Shown: one piece after another, positions 14,464 through 25,084 of the stretch | How the letters are laid out: each line of letters starts with the position of its first letter | Position numbering within the stretch: position 1 is the first letter of the stretch | Notes under the pieces: generated by a model | What the model was told of the DNA's origin: nothing | Database searches by the model: none | What the model saw: only the letters and a program-made list of their open reading frames with translations | DNA from: CAWIJJ01 sp963836425 | GTDB lineage: Bacteria > Acidobacteriota > Terriglobia > Bryobacterales > Bryobacteraceae | NCBI GenBank assembly: GCA_963836425.1 | Contig: CAWIJJ010000004.1 | Span: forward strand, 1 to 64,000 | DNA length: 64,000 bases | Direction: 5' to 3' | Program-made: the position numbers and the translations under genes

Positions 14464-15990
14464 ATGAGGGCTATATCGACAATCAGTAGCCTGATTGCCT
14501 TTTGCGCAATGAGCAGCATCGCGCAGACGAAAGATTCAAGCCATTGCACCGGGCTTGAGTCCTTGGAACTGCCGAATGCCAAGGTGACCGGCGCTGCTAT
14601 CGTTCCGGCAGCCTCTTTTCCACTTCGAGCAGGTGTGGATGATGACGCATCGTCTTTAGATCTACCTGCGTATTGCCGAGTGACGGTAACGATCAAACCA
14701 CAGGCGGATTCAGATATCGGGGTGGAGGTCTGGTTGCCGGTTGCGGAGTGGAACGAAAAACTTCTCGGCATAGGAAATGTTAACTGGTGCGGAGGGGGCA
14801 TCAACCGTCTCCAGATGGCGCTCGGTCTGAGGGAGCACTATGCCACGGCGGGGACGAACCGCGGCCACCAAAGCTGCACTCCGGACAGCTCCTTCGCCGC
14901 GCGTCCGGACAAATTGGCAGAGTTCGGCTACCTTGCTGTGCACGAGATGACGCTGAAGGCCAAGGCGCTGACGGCTGCTTACTACGCAATGGTTCCAAAG
15001 CACTCCTATTTCACCGGTGGGTCGTCAGGCGGCGGTGAGGCGCTCATGGAAGTGCAACGGTATCCCGAGGATTACGATGGCGTGGTGGCAGGGGCACCTA
15101 CGAACAACTGGACGCGCCTGATGGCGACGTCCATTTGGAACGCCCAAATCGCAAGTGTGCTTACGCGCGATAAGCTCAGCCTGCTGCATCAGGCGGTTCT
15201 CGCAGCATGCGATTCCCGAGACGCCATCGGGCTTCTCGACAACCCCCGTCAGTGCGGGTTCCAGCCGGAGTCCTTGCAGTGCCCGACCGCGGAGGACTCG
15301 CCAAAATGCCTGACGCAATCGCAAGTCGAGGCGGTCAAGAAAATCTATAGGGGACCGGCTGACCCGCGCACAGGGGCGGCAATCTATCCCGGACTAGAGC
15401 GCGGCAGTGAGCTCGGATGGCCGCTTCGAAGCCCAAACCAGAATCACGTCGACTACTTCCGCTACGTGGTCCACGCCGACCCGAAATGGGACTGGCACGC
15501 GTTCGACTTAAGTCGAGATGTCGCGCTGGCAGATCAGAAGGGCCAAGATGCGCTGAATGCGGTTGATCCCGATCTCCGGCGCTTCGTGCAACGAGGCGGG
15601 AAGCTCATCCTTTTTCACGGTTGGGAAGACTCGGCCTTAGCCCCGCGGAACACGGTGAATTATTACGAAAGCGTCTCAGCAACCCTGGGAAAGCAGACCC
15701 GCGATGCTATCCGTCTGTTCATGGTCCCGCGAATGAGCCATTTTGCAGGTCGGGGCACACACCAATTCAACGCCTTGGCGGCGCTGGAGCGCTGGGTGGA
15801 AGCCGGTATCCCGCCGGATCGGATTGCGGCCCAGCGCGTCACGGGAATCGTCGGCCTTCCCGGAACCGGAGTAATTACCGAGCGCCCTCTCTGCCCGTAT
15901 CCGGAGGTTGCGCGGTGGAAGGGGATCGGCAGCAGGAACGATGCCGCGAATTTCGAATGCGCTTTGCCGGTTGCAGGTAATCCAAGGTAG
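14464..15990 (+). CDS. Tannase/feruloyl esterase family protein, secreted
   Basis: This 508-residue alpha/beta hydrolase of the tannase/feruloyl esterase family releases phenolic acids from plant esters. The ATG at 14464 gives a signal peptide (ISTISSLIAFCAMSSIAQ). The mature part shows GVEVWLPVAEWNEKLLGIGN, an oxyanion and motif region GTNRGHQSC, the nucleophile elbow YFTGGSSGGGEAL (Ser in G-x-S-x-G), a lid region with paired Cys, then KLILFHGWEDSALAPRNTV (acid Asp) and MSHFAGRGTHQFNALAALE (catalytic His). It follows a toxin-antitoxin pair and has lower GC than most neighbours, which suggests acquisition. The exact substrate is not predictable. Confidence 0.9.
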   Translation: MRAISTISSLIAFCAMSSIAQTKDSSHCTGLESLELPNAKVTGAAIVPAASFPLRAGVDDDASSLDLPAYCRVTVTIKPQADSDIGVEVWLPVAEWNEKLLGIGNVNWCGGGINRLQMALGLREHYATAGTNRGHQSCTPDSSFAARPDKLAEFGYLAVHEMTLKAKALTAAYYAMVPKHSYFTGGSSGGGEALMEVQRYPEDYDGVVAGAPTNNWTRLMATSIWNAQIASVLTRDKLSLLHQAVLAACDSRDAIGLLDNPRQCGFQPESLQCPTAEDSPKCLTQSQVEAVKKIYRGPADPRTGAAIYPGLERGSELGWPLRSPNQNHVDYFRYVVHADPKWDWHAFDLSRDVALADQKGQDALNAVDPDLRRFVQRGGKLILFHGWEDSALAPRNTVNYYESVSATLGKQTRDAIRLFMVPRMSHFAGRGTHQFNALAALERWVEAGIPPDRIAAQRVTGIVGLPGTGVITERPLCPYPEVARWKGIGSRNDAANFECALPVAGNPR

Positions 15991-16082
15991 GGTCGGCTCT
16001 GCCCATGAACAGTCTTCAGCTTAGTTTCTGGGTGGACCACAATAGTTCGCGCTTCTCCAGGAGGCGGGACAGAAACTGGTGA

Positions 16083-16797
16083 TCACTTACGCTTGAACTC
16101 AGCACGGTAGGAAAAACGGTAGAGCCCAAGATCGACGGGATGTGCGGGGTCACGGTTATCCCAAAGCCGCCCAAGACTATCTGACCCGCTCTGTACTCTC
16201 CAACTCGTCTCGGATAAGCGGGTGATCGTCCCCGGTGTGCTGCCATCACCAGTAAGACCCCCTTGGTTGGTCTGATATTGTCCAGCCGTCCAGGGGCCGA
16301 ACTGCAAGACATGTTGCGCACCATTCATGAAGAATCGGATCTCAATACGCTCGCTTTGGAGTCCCGATCTCCATATCCAGGACACTTCGAATAATCCAAC
16401 CTTCACGTCCGTTTATCACGGCCCGTTTGGTCTTGTCCTGACCCCAGAACGCGCCAAAGTTCGCGGCCGCGGCACGAACCGTGCCTCGGTCCTTCGCGTT
16501 CGAGCTTAAGACCGGAGACCGCAAATCGAGTATAAGCGCGCGCTGAGCCGGATCCGCCGGCTCTTGCTCCGGATACGTCGTGCACCTGCGTTGATCGGTG
16601 CAGAGACTGACGGCAAGATGGCCAGTCGCGATCAAACCTTCCTCCCCATCGCGGTATGGGCCCATGCCATCCGACCTGAGCGAGTTGCCCTGCGGAATCT
16701 CGACTGCAAAGCTGGGGCGAACTCGTGGTGCTTGAGCTAAGACCCGTGGCACAGCCAAAAGGCCAAGTAGCGCAATGGAGACAACGACCCAACGCAT
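16083..16797 (-). pseudogene. Secreted hypothetical protein, frameshifted
   Basis: I do not recognise a family. The first ~135 residues begin with a clear signal peptide (MRWVVVSIALLGLLAVPRVLAQ). They read through LCTDQRRCTTYPEQEPADP and ANFGAFWGQDKTKRAVINGR in one frame, which then stops. From about 16400 the next frame continues with protein-like sequence (SERIEIRFFMNGAQHVLQFG, TSWRVQSGSDSLGRLWDN, LYRFSYRAEFKRK) to a stop at 16083. One extra base between about 16375 and 16405 would join the parts into a protein of ~238 residues. It lies in the lower-GC stretch next to the esterase gene. Confidence 0.5.
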
Positions 16798-17003
16798 GGT
16801 CAGTGATGTTAGCATAGCCAGGAGCGTGAGGGCGCGACGGCGATGACCTGTGCTGCCCGGGTAGACTTCCTCTCGCTCATACCTTTGCTGGCGCGAGCGG
16901 CTTCCGGTCATCGTTCCGTCGGCCTCAACTTGACGGATAAACGCGCGATCCGCGGATGTGCCCGACTCTCGGGCTCATGTCCGGTTTTGAGATCAGCCGG
17001 TCC

Positions 17004-18110
17004 TTACTTGCCCGCCGCAAGCCATGCGAGCGGCAGGCGCGCAAATTCGATGCGCTCGTACGGTCCGGCCTCCCCGCTCTCATACAGAAGCCCAACCGTC
17101 CGTGCGTCCAGTTCCACCAGATTCGAATATGCCGAGGGTCCGGCATGGATGAGCCTTGAGGCGCTCCAGGTCTTGCCATCGTCCGGGCTGAGCCGCACCG
17201 TCATGTTGGAGCGCGTCGTAGCGGCGGGATTCGAAAATAACAGGACCGTGTTCCTCGCTTGCCCCAGCCGGATCAGGCTGGCCTGGCAAACCGGCTCGAG
17301 CAGTGCGTCGTCCAGCGCGGGGACGCTCCATGTGAGGCCGCCATCGCGGCTGATCGACACCGCGCGGCGGTTCTTGCCGGCGTAGCTTCGCATGTTCAGC
17401 ATCAGGGAGCCGTCGGATAACTCGGCCACCGTCGATTCGTTGCAGTCCGGGCCCGCGCTGCCGCCAGGCTTCCACGTCAGGCCGCCGTCATCGCTATAGA
17501 TCACGTGCGAGTAGCGGCCCGAGTCCCCGCCGCGCACGTGATCGCAAGGAATCACCATTCGGCCGCTGCGAAGTTGAATGCCGTTCACCGGCCCGGTGGC
17601 GTACCAGCTCCACTCCGGCTGCTTCACCATTGCCGTGATATCGGCCGGCGTGGCCCAACTGAGGCCGTCGTCTGCGCTGTGTGTCACCCAGACGGTCCGG
17701 GTCGGGCCGGTAAGCCCAGGGCGGATCAGCTTCTCGGGCACATCTCCCGGGTTCCGCGTGAGCAGCAGCCATATCGTTCCGGTCCGCCGGTCAACTACCG
17801 GCGCCGGATTTCCAGCCGTGTCGGGGCCGAAATCCGCCACCGTGGCTGCCGGCGACCACGTGCGCCCTCCGTCCCGGCTCCGCTTCACCAGCACATCGAT
17901 GTCGCCCGAATCCCGCCCGCTCTCCCGGCGGCCTTCGGCGAACGCGAGCAGGGTTCCTTTCTTCGTCTGGATCAGGGCGGGGATGCGGTAGGTGTTGTAA
18001 CCCTCCCGGCCGGACGTGAAGACGTTCACCCGCGGTAGTCCCGGGTCCGCGCCCGCAACCGTCGCCGGCATAGAGAACAGGACGAGGAGGAAAGGAGTCA
18101 CGCGCCGCAT
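17004..18110 (-). CDS. Secreted exo-alpha-sialidase (GH33-like, BNR/Asp-box protein)
   Basis: This 368-residue protein has a signal peptide (FLLVLFSMPATVAGA). It follows the six-bladed sialidase propeller: YRIPALIQTKKGTLLAFAEG near residue 42 with the conserved Arg, then at least five Asp-box turns (SRDGGRTWS, SADDGLSWA, SDDGGLTWK, SRDGGLTWS, SPDDGKTWS) and a C-terminal YERIEFAR carrying the usual Tyr. It would release sialic acid or a related sugar outside the cytoplasm. TACGAT lies 6 nt upstream of the ATG. Specificity toward true sialic acids in a soil-type organism is uncertain. Confidence 0.87.
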   Translation of the reverse strand: MRRVTPFLLVLFSMPATVAGADPGLPRVNVFTSGREGYNTYRIPALIQTKKGTLLAFAEGRRESGRDSGDIDVLVKRSRDGGRTWSPAATVADFGPDTAGNPAPVVDRRTGTIWLLLTRNPGDVPEKLIRPGLTGPTRTVWVTHSADDGLSWATPADITAMVKQPEWSWYATGPVNGIQLRSGRMVIPCDHVRGGDSGRYSHVIYSDDGGLTWKPGGSAGPDCNESTVAELSDGSLMLNMRSYAGKNRRAVSISRDGGLTWSVPALDDALLEPVCQASLIRLGQARNTVLLFSNPAATTRSNMTVRLSPDDGKTWSASRLIHAGPSAYSNLVELDARTVGLLYESGEAGPYERIEFARLPLAWLAAGK

Positions 18111-18116
18111 GTTCGA

Positions 18117-18122
18117 ATCGTA
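18117..18122 (-). promoter_or_regulatory. Candidate -10 box for the sialidase gene (leaderless)
   Basis: On the minus strand, TACGAT, 6 nt and ATG reproduce the spacing seen at other start codons here. The hexamer is weaker than most, and no -35 is evident. Confidence 0.35.
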
Positions 18123-18199
18123 GCGCGTCTAGCTGAACCGCAAACGCTTCGATACGATCATCCGCTCGGACCCGCGGCCGGCGCCTGGACGAATCGCGT

Positions 18200-19303
18200 T
18201 CAGTCGATCCAGCCTCCTCCCAGCACCTGGTCTTCGGAGTAGAAGACGGCAGCCTGGCCCGGCGTGACGGCACGCTGGGGCGTGTCGAAGACGATCCGGA
18301 CGCTGCCGTTGCCGGCGGGATGGAGGGTGGCGGGCGCGGCCGCGTGCTTATTGCGGATTCGCACCTCGGCGCGGAGTGGAGCGTCGATGCCCGCCACGGA
18401 GATCCAGTTGACGGAAGATGCGTGGAAACTTTCGCGCATCAGTTCGCCGTTGCCCCCCACCGTGACGCGCTGCGAGAGCGGGTCGGTCGCAATGACGTAG
18501 AGGGGCTCCCCGGTGGCAATGCCGAGACCGCGCCGCTGGCCCACGGTGAAGTGATGGACTCCGCTGTGGCGGCCCAGCTTGCGGCCGGCGGCGGTGACAA
18601 TCTCACCCCCCGTGCGCTCCGGCGCGACCCCGATGTCAGCCAGGTACGCGTCCATGAATGCGGCGTAGTCGCCGTTAGGAACGAAGCAGATCTCCTGGCT
18701 GTCGGATTTGGCGGCCACGGCCAGGTCCATGGAGCGGGCCAGGTCGCGGACTTCCGGCTTGGTGAGCTCCCCCAGGGGGAACAGGGTGCGGGCAAGCTGC
18801 GCCTGCGTGAGTCCGAAAAGAAAATAGGTCTGGTCCTTGGACGCATCGACGGCGCGCAACAGGTGATAGCGGCCCGTGGATTCATCGTGACGGATGCGCG
18901 CGTAGTGCCCGGTGGCGATGTGGCGCGCGCCCACGGCGTCGGCCATTTCGAGGAACCGGTCGAACTTGATGTAGTTGTTGCAGAGCGTGCACGGGACGGG
19001 CGTGCGTCCGGCCAGGTACTCGTCCACAAACGGCTTGATCACCTGCTCTTCGAATTGCTTCTCGAAATTGACCACGTAGTAGGGAATGCCGATCTGTTCG
19101 GCGACGCGGCGGGCGTCATAGACGTCGTCGAGCGAGCAGCAGCGGCCGGTGGCGCCTTCGCCTGCGAGTTCGGGAAGGCGGCGCTGGTTCCAGAGCTGCA
19201 TCGTGAGCCCGACCACCGAAAGGCCGCGCCGTACGAGCATGGCTGCCACGGTGGAGCTGTCGACTCCGCCGCTCATGGCGACGGCGATGGGGGGCTCAGG
19301 CAT
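18200..19303 (-). CDS. mnmA: tRNA-specific 2-thiouridylase
   Basis: This enzyme adds sulfur to position 2 of U34 in tRNA for Lys, Glu and Gln. The 367 residues include the PP-loop VAMSGGVDSSTVAAMLV, the catalytic Cys in TPVPCTLCNNYIKFDRF, ATGHYARI, DQTYFLFGL, the second Cys in QEICFVPNGDYAAF, and the C-terminal FTVGQRRGLGI barrel. The ATG at 19303 is chosen because the PP-loop follows within ten residues; an upstream in-frame codon lies in the preceding gene. It overlaps the end of the cysteine desulfurase gene by 8 bp. That gene is the logical sulfur donor, so the pair forms a tRNA thiolation unit. Confidence 0.96.
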   Translation of the reverse strand: MPEPPIAVAMSGGVDSSTVAAMLVRRGLSVVGLTMQLWNQRRLPELAGEGATGRCCSLDDVYDARRVAEQIGIPYYVVNFEKQFEEQVIKPFVDEYLAGRTPVPCTLCNNYIKFDRFLEMADAVGARHIATGHYARIRHDESTGRYHLLRAVDASKDQTYFLFGLTQAQLARTLFPLGELTKPEVRDLARSMDLAVAAKSDSQEICFVPNGDYAAFMDAYLADIGVAPERTGGEIVTAAGRKLGRHSGVHHFTVGQRRGLGIATGEPLYVIATDPLSQRVTVGGNGELMRESFHASSVNWISVAGIDAPLRAEVRIRNKHAAAPATLHPAGNGSVRIVFDTPQRAVTPGQAAVFYSEDQVLGGGWID

Positions 19304-20450
19304 GCACGGAAATTCTGCGCAGGTGCGCGACCGAGGCTGAAATTGCGTCCACCAGGCCATCCACCTGTTCGGCGGTGTTCCCGCGGCCGAGCGAAAAGCG
19401 CATGCTGGCGCGCGCGCGGTCGGAGTTCAGGCCGACGGCCAGGAGCACGTGGGAAGGCGCGAGGGCGCCGGAAGAACAGGCGGCCCCGGTGGAGACGGCA
19501 TAACCGCGCAGATCGAGCGCGATCACGAGGGCTTCGCCGTCCACGCCGTCGAAGTAGAGGTTGCTGGTATTCGGCGTCCGCAGCGTGCGCTCGCCGTTGA
19601 TGCCGGTGCCGGGAATGCGCGCGAGCACGGCGGATTCGAGCCGGTCGCGAAGGGCGGAGAGGCGCGCGGCGTCGGTATCGAGACAGAGGGCGGCGAGTTC
19701 CGAAGCACGCCCGAAGGCCGCCGCGCCCGGGACGTTTTCCGTGCCGGGCCGCCGGTCGCGCTCGTGATGGCCGCCAAAGACGATCGGCTCCAGGCGCGCG
19801 CCCTTGCGCACGTAAAGCGCGCCGACTCCCTTGGGCGCATAAATCTTGTGCGCGCTCACCGTGTACAGATCCACGCCCAGGGCGGCCACATCCACCGGAA
19901 TCTTGCCCAGAGCCTGGACGCCGTCCGAGTGAAACAGTGCGCCGGCCTCATGCGCGACCCGGGCAATTTCGGCGACCGGCTGAATCGTGCCCAGCTCGTT
20001 ATTGGCGTGCATGATGGAAACGAGCACGGTGCCGGGACGAACGGCGCGGCGGACGTCGTCGGGATCGATCACCCCGGAGGAGCCGGCTCGCACGCGCGTC
20101 ACGGCAGCGCCTTCCCGCTCGAGTTGCTTGCAGGCCATCAGGACCGCCGGGTGCTCGATGGCGCTGGTGACCACGTGCCGGCCGGCGGCCGGAGCCGCGC
20201 GCACGGCGCCCAGGATGGCCAGGTTGTCCGATTCGGTGCCGCCGCCGGTGAAAACGATTTCGGCGGGGCTTGCGTGAATCAGCGCCGCAAGCTGGCGCCG
20301 CGCCGCTTCCAGGCGCTGCTTGGCGGCCTGGCCGAAGTGGTGGATGCTCGAAGCGTTACCATACACTTGACCGAGACACGCCACCATCGTCTCCTGCACC
20401 TCGGGCGCAAGCGGGGTGGTGGCATTATGGTCAAAGTAGGAACGCTGCAC
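19296..20450 (-). CDS. Cysteine desulfurase (IscS/NifS class)
   Basis: This PLP enzyme takes sulfur from cysteine. Its 384 residues show the N-terminal YFDHNATTPLAP, the PLP-binding TGGGTESDN, HPAVLMA, HANNELGTIQPVAEIA, the Schiff-base Lys in YTVSAHKIYAPKGVGALY, RRPGTENVPGAAAFG and the active Cys loop STGAACSSGALAPSHVL. The start is GTG. It overlaps mnmA, pointing to tRNA s2U synthesis as one job; it may also supply Fe-S clusters. Only 17 bp separate its start from the divergent SAM hydrolase gene. TAAACT lies 8 nt before its start codon. Confidence 0.95.
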   Translation of the reverse strand: MQRSYFDHNATTPLAPEVQETMVACLGQVYGNASSIHHFGQAAKQRLEAARRQLAALIHASPAEIVFTGGGTESDNLAILGAVRAAPAAGRHVVTSAIEHPAVLMACKQLEREGAAVTRVRAGSSGVIDPDDVRRAVRPGTVLVSIMHANNELGTIQPVAEIARVAHEAGALFHSDGVQALGKIPVDVAALGVDLYTVSAHKIYAPKGVGALYVRKGARLEPIVFGGHHERDRRPGTENVPGAAAFGRASELAALCLDTDAARLSALRDRLESAVLARIPGTGINGERTLRTPNTSNLYFDGVDGEALVIALDLRGYAVSTGAACSSGALAPSHVLLAVGLNSDRARASMRFSLGRGNTAEQVDGLVDAISASVAHLRRISVHA

Positions 20451-20467
20451 TTACACCTAGTTTAGCA

Positions 20468-21253
20468 ATGGCCGCACCCATACTTACGCTGACCACCGAT
20501 TTCGGGCTTTCGGACCACTACGTCGGCGCCATGAAAGGCGTCATCCTGGGGATTGTTCCGGAGGCGCGGATCGTGGATATCAGCCACGAAGCGGGCGCCT
20601 ACGCGATCGCGGAGGGGGCTTTCCTCATCGCGCAGGCGTACGGCTGTTTTCCGCGAGGCACGGTGCACGTCGTGGTGGTGGATCCGGGCGTCGGGACCGC
20701 GCGGCGGGCGATCGTGGCGGAGGCCGCGGGACAGCTTTTTGTGGCCCCCGACAACGGCGTGCTGGGAATGGTGTTCGAGCGCGAAAAACACAAGGTGCGG
20801 GAGATCGTGAACGCGCGCTATTTCCGGCAGCCGGTGAGCCGGACCTTTCACGGACGCGACATCTTCGCCCCCGTAGGAGCGCACCTGGCGGGCGGCGTTC
20901 CGCCGGCGCGCATGGGCGGCCGGATCGAGGACTACTCCCGCGGCGCCTTCCCGGGGCCGCGGCGCGGCGCGGCCGGTGTGTGGGAGGGCCGGGTGTTGCA
21001 CGTGGACCGGTTCGGAAACCTGGTGACGAACTTCCGCGCGAGCGAGTTTCCGGAGGTGGAAGCGGGCTCCTTCACTCTCACGGCAGGTCGGCGCCGCACC
21101 GCCAAAGCGGCCGCGAACTACGCGGAGGCCTCCGGCCTGTTTGCCATTATCGGCAGCGGCGGCTACGTGGAACTGTCGGCGAAGCAGGAATCGGCCGCAC
21201 AACTCACCGGTTGCCGGACCGGATCGATTGTGAAATTACGGCTGCGACGGTGA
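20468..21253 (+). CDS. SAM hydroxide adenosyltransferase (SAM hydrolase, DUF62 family)
   Basis: This 261-residue member of the chlorinase/fluorinase-like family converts SAM and water to adenosine and methionine. Family blocks are LTLTTDFGLSDHYVGAMKG, IVDISHEAG, HVVVVDPGVGTARRAI, FVAPDNGVLGM, the His-containing TFHGRDIFAPVGAHLA, and the C-terminal VDRFGNLVTNF. The ATG at 20468 is the only reasonable start and has no ribosome binding site. With a 17-bp divergent gap, the transcript may be leaderless. The physiological role is unclear; homologs are common in bacteria and archaea. Confidence 0.9.
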   Translation: MAAPILTLTTDFGLSDHYVGAMKGVILGIVPEARIVDISHEAGAYAIAEGAFLIAQAYGCFPRGTVHVVVVDPGVGTARRAIVAEAAGQLFVAPDNGVLGMVFEREKHKVREIVNARYFRQPVSRTFHGRDIFAPVGAHLAGGVPPARMGGRIEDYSRGAFPGPRRGAAGVWEGRVLHVDRFGNLVTNFRASEFPEVEAGSFTLTAGRRRTAKAAANYAEASGLFAIIGSGGYVELSAKQESAAQLTGCRTGSIVKLRLRR

Positions 21254-21272
21254 GCGGCGGCGGATCCTACCT

Positions 21273-21545
21273 CTATGCGCAGCAAGCTTGGACGGTGCTG
21301 CCCGTGAGCGAACGCAGGCGGGCCAGTTGACGCTCTACGCGGCGACGGTCCGCGATGGGAGCGAAAGGGACCAGCGCAATCCAACGGCATACCTGATCGC
21401 AGGCCTGTTCGACACCCGAAGCATCTCCGGTATGTTGCACGGACGCAATCATCGCATCCAAACGGTTTGCTGCCAACGCCAGAATTTGCCGGTCCGTTTT
21501 AGACCGGAGCTCAGCCAGTTTCAAGAGTTCCGCCCGGTGTCTCAT
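21273..21545 (-). CDS. Small hypothetical protein
   Basis: This 90-residue, mostly helical protein begins RHRAELLKLAELRSKTDRQI and ends with two Cys. I recognise no family. Its acceptance as a gene rests on protein-like composition and a position in a 407-bp gap with no competing frame. The reverse strand also has an open frame of similar size, so the call is tentative. Confidence 0.45.
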   Translation of the reverse strand: MRHRAELLKLAELRSKTDRQILALAANRLDAMIASVQHTGDASGVEQACDQVCRWIALVPFAPIADRRRVERQLARLRSLTGSTVQACCA

Positions 21546-21619
21546 AGAATGTGAACCTGCTACATAAGCTTAGACGTAAGAACCGGGCGGTTAGATTAGC
21601 AAATTAAGAGGATTTTACG

Positions 21620-21654
21620 AAAAAATGGGCCGGCCGGGATTTCCGGCACGGCCC
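21620..21654 (-). terminator. Rho-independent terminator
   Basis: On the minus strand, a GC-rich stem (GGGCCG with CGGCCC, then GCCGG with CCGGC, one bulged base) closes a 5-nt loop and is followed directly by A and TTTTTT. It begins 7 nt past the stop codon of the small secreted-protein gene. Confidence 0.85.
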
Positions 21655-21660
21655 GCGGGA

Positions 21661-22044
21661 CTACATTACGGTTACGGTCTCCACTGTGATCGTGTCTCCG
21701 CTGAGGGTGCCCGTCACGCGGGCCGTGACCGGTCCGGTTGCCGGGTTGTTCGGATTCGCCGAGCGGTCGGCGCGACCCTTCATGGCGGCGGTCACACGGT
21801 TGTTGCCTTCATTATCCAGTTTGTAAATCTTTCCATTCACATCCACGGCGTAGGAAGAAGTGCTGCTGGTGACGTCGCAGGCGTTCTCGGTCTTTTCGGT
21901 TTTCTGGGCTTGCTGATCCTGTGGGGTCTGTGCCTGTCTGGCGGCCCAGCAGGTCTGGTCCACCAGACGTCCTGTCCAGGTTTCGGCCAGAGCCAACGTG
22001 GAAAACAGCGCAATCGCTCCACAAACGGTGAGGATTTTTCGCAT
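21661..22044 (-). CDS. Small secreted hypothetical protein
   Basis: This 127-residue protein begins with a clear signal peptide (ILTVCGAIALFSTLALA). The mature part starts TWTGRLVDQTCWAARQ, has a Gln/Lys-rich segment, a second Cys (NACDVTSSTSSYAVD), then VNGKIYKLDNEGN and a Thr/Val-rich C-terminus, suggesting a small beta barrel. This resembles short TWTG-type secreted proteins that I believe are common in acidobacteria; I know no function. A good ribosome binding site (AAAGGACG) precedes the ATG and a strong terminator follows, so it is a single-gene transcript. Confidence 0.8.
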   Translation of the reverse strand: MRKILTVCGAIALFSTLALAETWTGRLVDQTCWAARQAQTPQDQQAQKTEKTENACDVTSSTSSYAVDVNGKIYKLDNEGNNRVTAAMKGRADRSANPNNPATGPVTARVTGTLSGDTITVETVTVM

Positions 22045-22187
22045 CGCTTACGTCCTTTCAGAAGTCAGAGTTGTTGAAATGGCGTAAGCCCCCTGGAGAG
22101 CATCCGAAATGCCAAATTTGCAGTTCGTGCGAGTTACAGCGGAGGCTGCCGAACGCCTGGTAAGAACTTCCGGCAGAAATCCCGTTT

Positions 22188-23425
22188 CTACACGCGGAGC
22201 CCTGCTACAAATACATCGCAAGCAGTTTCGCGGCCGAAGAAATAAGGTAGCTCGCGATAGTCCCGGCAATCGTGAATTGCGAAATCGGCAGCTTTGCCCG
22301 GTTCGAGCGAACCAAGCTTATCGCCACGGCGCAAACTATAGGCCGCATTGATAGTAGCGCCCGTAATCGCCTCCGCGGGTGTCATTTTCATGTGGGTGCA
22401 GGCGAGCGAAAGCACGGCGGGCATTGAAGTAGTGGGAGAAGACCCCGGATTGAAATCTGTAGCTAATATCACAGCCATCCCGAGGTCTATCATCGCCCGC
22501 GCATCGGGGTAACGTGCGGAGCCAAGGTTGTACACTGCCGCGGGCAACAGCACGGGCTGCACGCCGCCATCGCGCAGCGCGGTGAGCGCGGCGGGACTGG
22601 CGGCCTCCAGGTGGTCGGCCGTATCGGCGTGGAGTTCGGCCGCCAGCATGGAGCCGCAATCGGGAGTAAATTGGTCGGCATGCACCCGAATGCCGAAGCC
22701 GAGCGCGCGCGCGGCCTGGAGCACGTCGCGGGCCTCGGCAACCGGGAACACGGCAGGCTCGCAGAACACGTCGCAATATTCGGCCAGCCCCTGGGCGGCG
22801 ACGGCGGGAAGCATCTCGTGGATGACGAGCCGCGCGTATTCAGCCGTGCGCCCGCGATACTCGTCCGGGATCTCGTGCGCCCCGAGGAACGTGGGCACGA
22901 AGCGCAGGCTCCCATCGCTGTTGAGATCGCGGATGACGCGCAGAATTTTGAGCTCGGCATCGAGCGAGAGCCCGTAGCCGGACTTGGCCTCGATGGTGGT
23001 GGTGCCGCCGCGCTTGAACCACTCGCGGTAGCGGCGCGCGGCTTCCAGCAGTTCTTGTTCCGAGGCCGCGCGCGTGCGCCGCACAGTGGAGCGGATGCCG
23101 CCTCCGGCAGCGGCGATTTCGGCGTAAGTGGCGCCTTCGCAGCGGCGCTCGTACTCGTCCGCGCGATTGCCCGCGAAGACCGGATGCGTGTGGGCGTCCA
23201 CGAAACCCGGGAGCACGATCCGTCCGCCGGCGTCGACGATCTCCGTCGCAGGCGCAACCAGCGCTTCGATTTCGGCGCGCGTGCCCACCCGTTCGATGCG
23301 GCCGCCGCGGATCAGCATGGCGCCATCCGCGATGATGGCGAGATCGCGCATTTCTGTCCCGGTGCGCGGGCGGCGGGGACCGGCCAGCGTTACTAACTGG
23401 CGGCAGTTCCAGACGGCCAGTTCCT

Positions 23426-23429
<4 letters not shown>
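22188..23429 (-). CDS. hutI: Imidazolonepropionase
   Basis: This is the third enzyme of histidine degradation; it opens imidazolonepropionate to formiminoglutamate. The 413 residues form an amidohydrolase barrel. Metal-site His residues lie in VDAHTHPVFAGNRADE and FGIRVHADQF, followed by ADHLEAAS, the Asp of ILATDFNPGSSPT, and SLACTHMKMTPAEA. The start is a GTG overlapping the hutU stop (GTGA). A longer open frame running back over hutU is an artefact. The operon is ftcD-hutU-hutI. Confidence 0.94.

Positions 23430-25080
<1,651 letters not shown>

Positions 25081-25084
<4 letters not shown>

Noticed and set aside
18200..20450. mnmA plus cysteine desulfurase as part of a selenouridine system linked to selD
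   Set aside because: MnmA has the normal thiouridylase Cys residues, no selenouridine synthase gene (selU/mnmH) is present, and selD lies 15 kb away in another operon.
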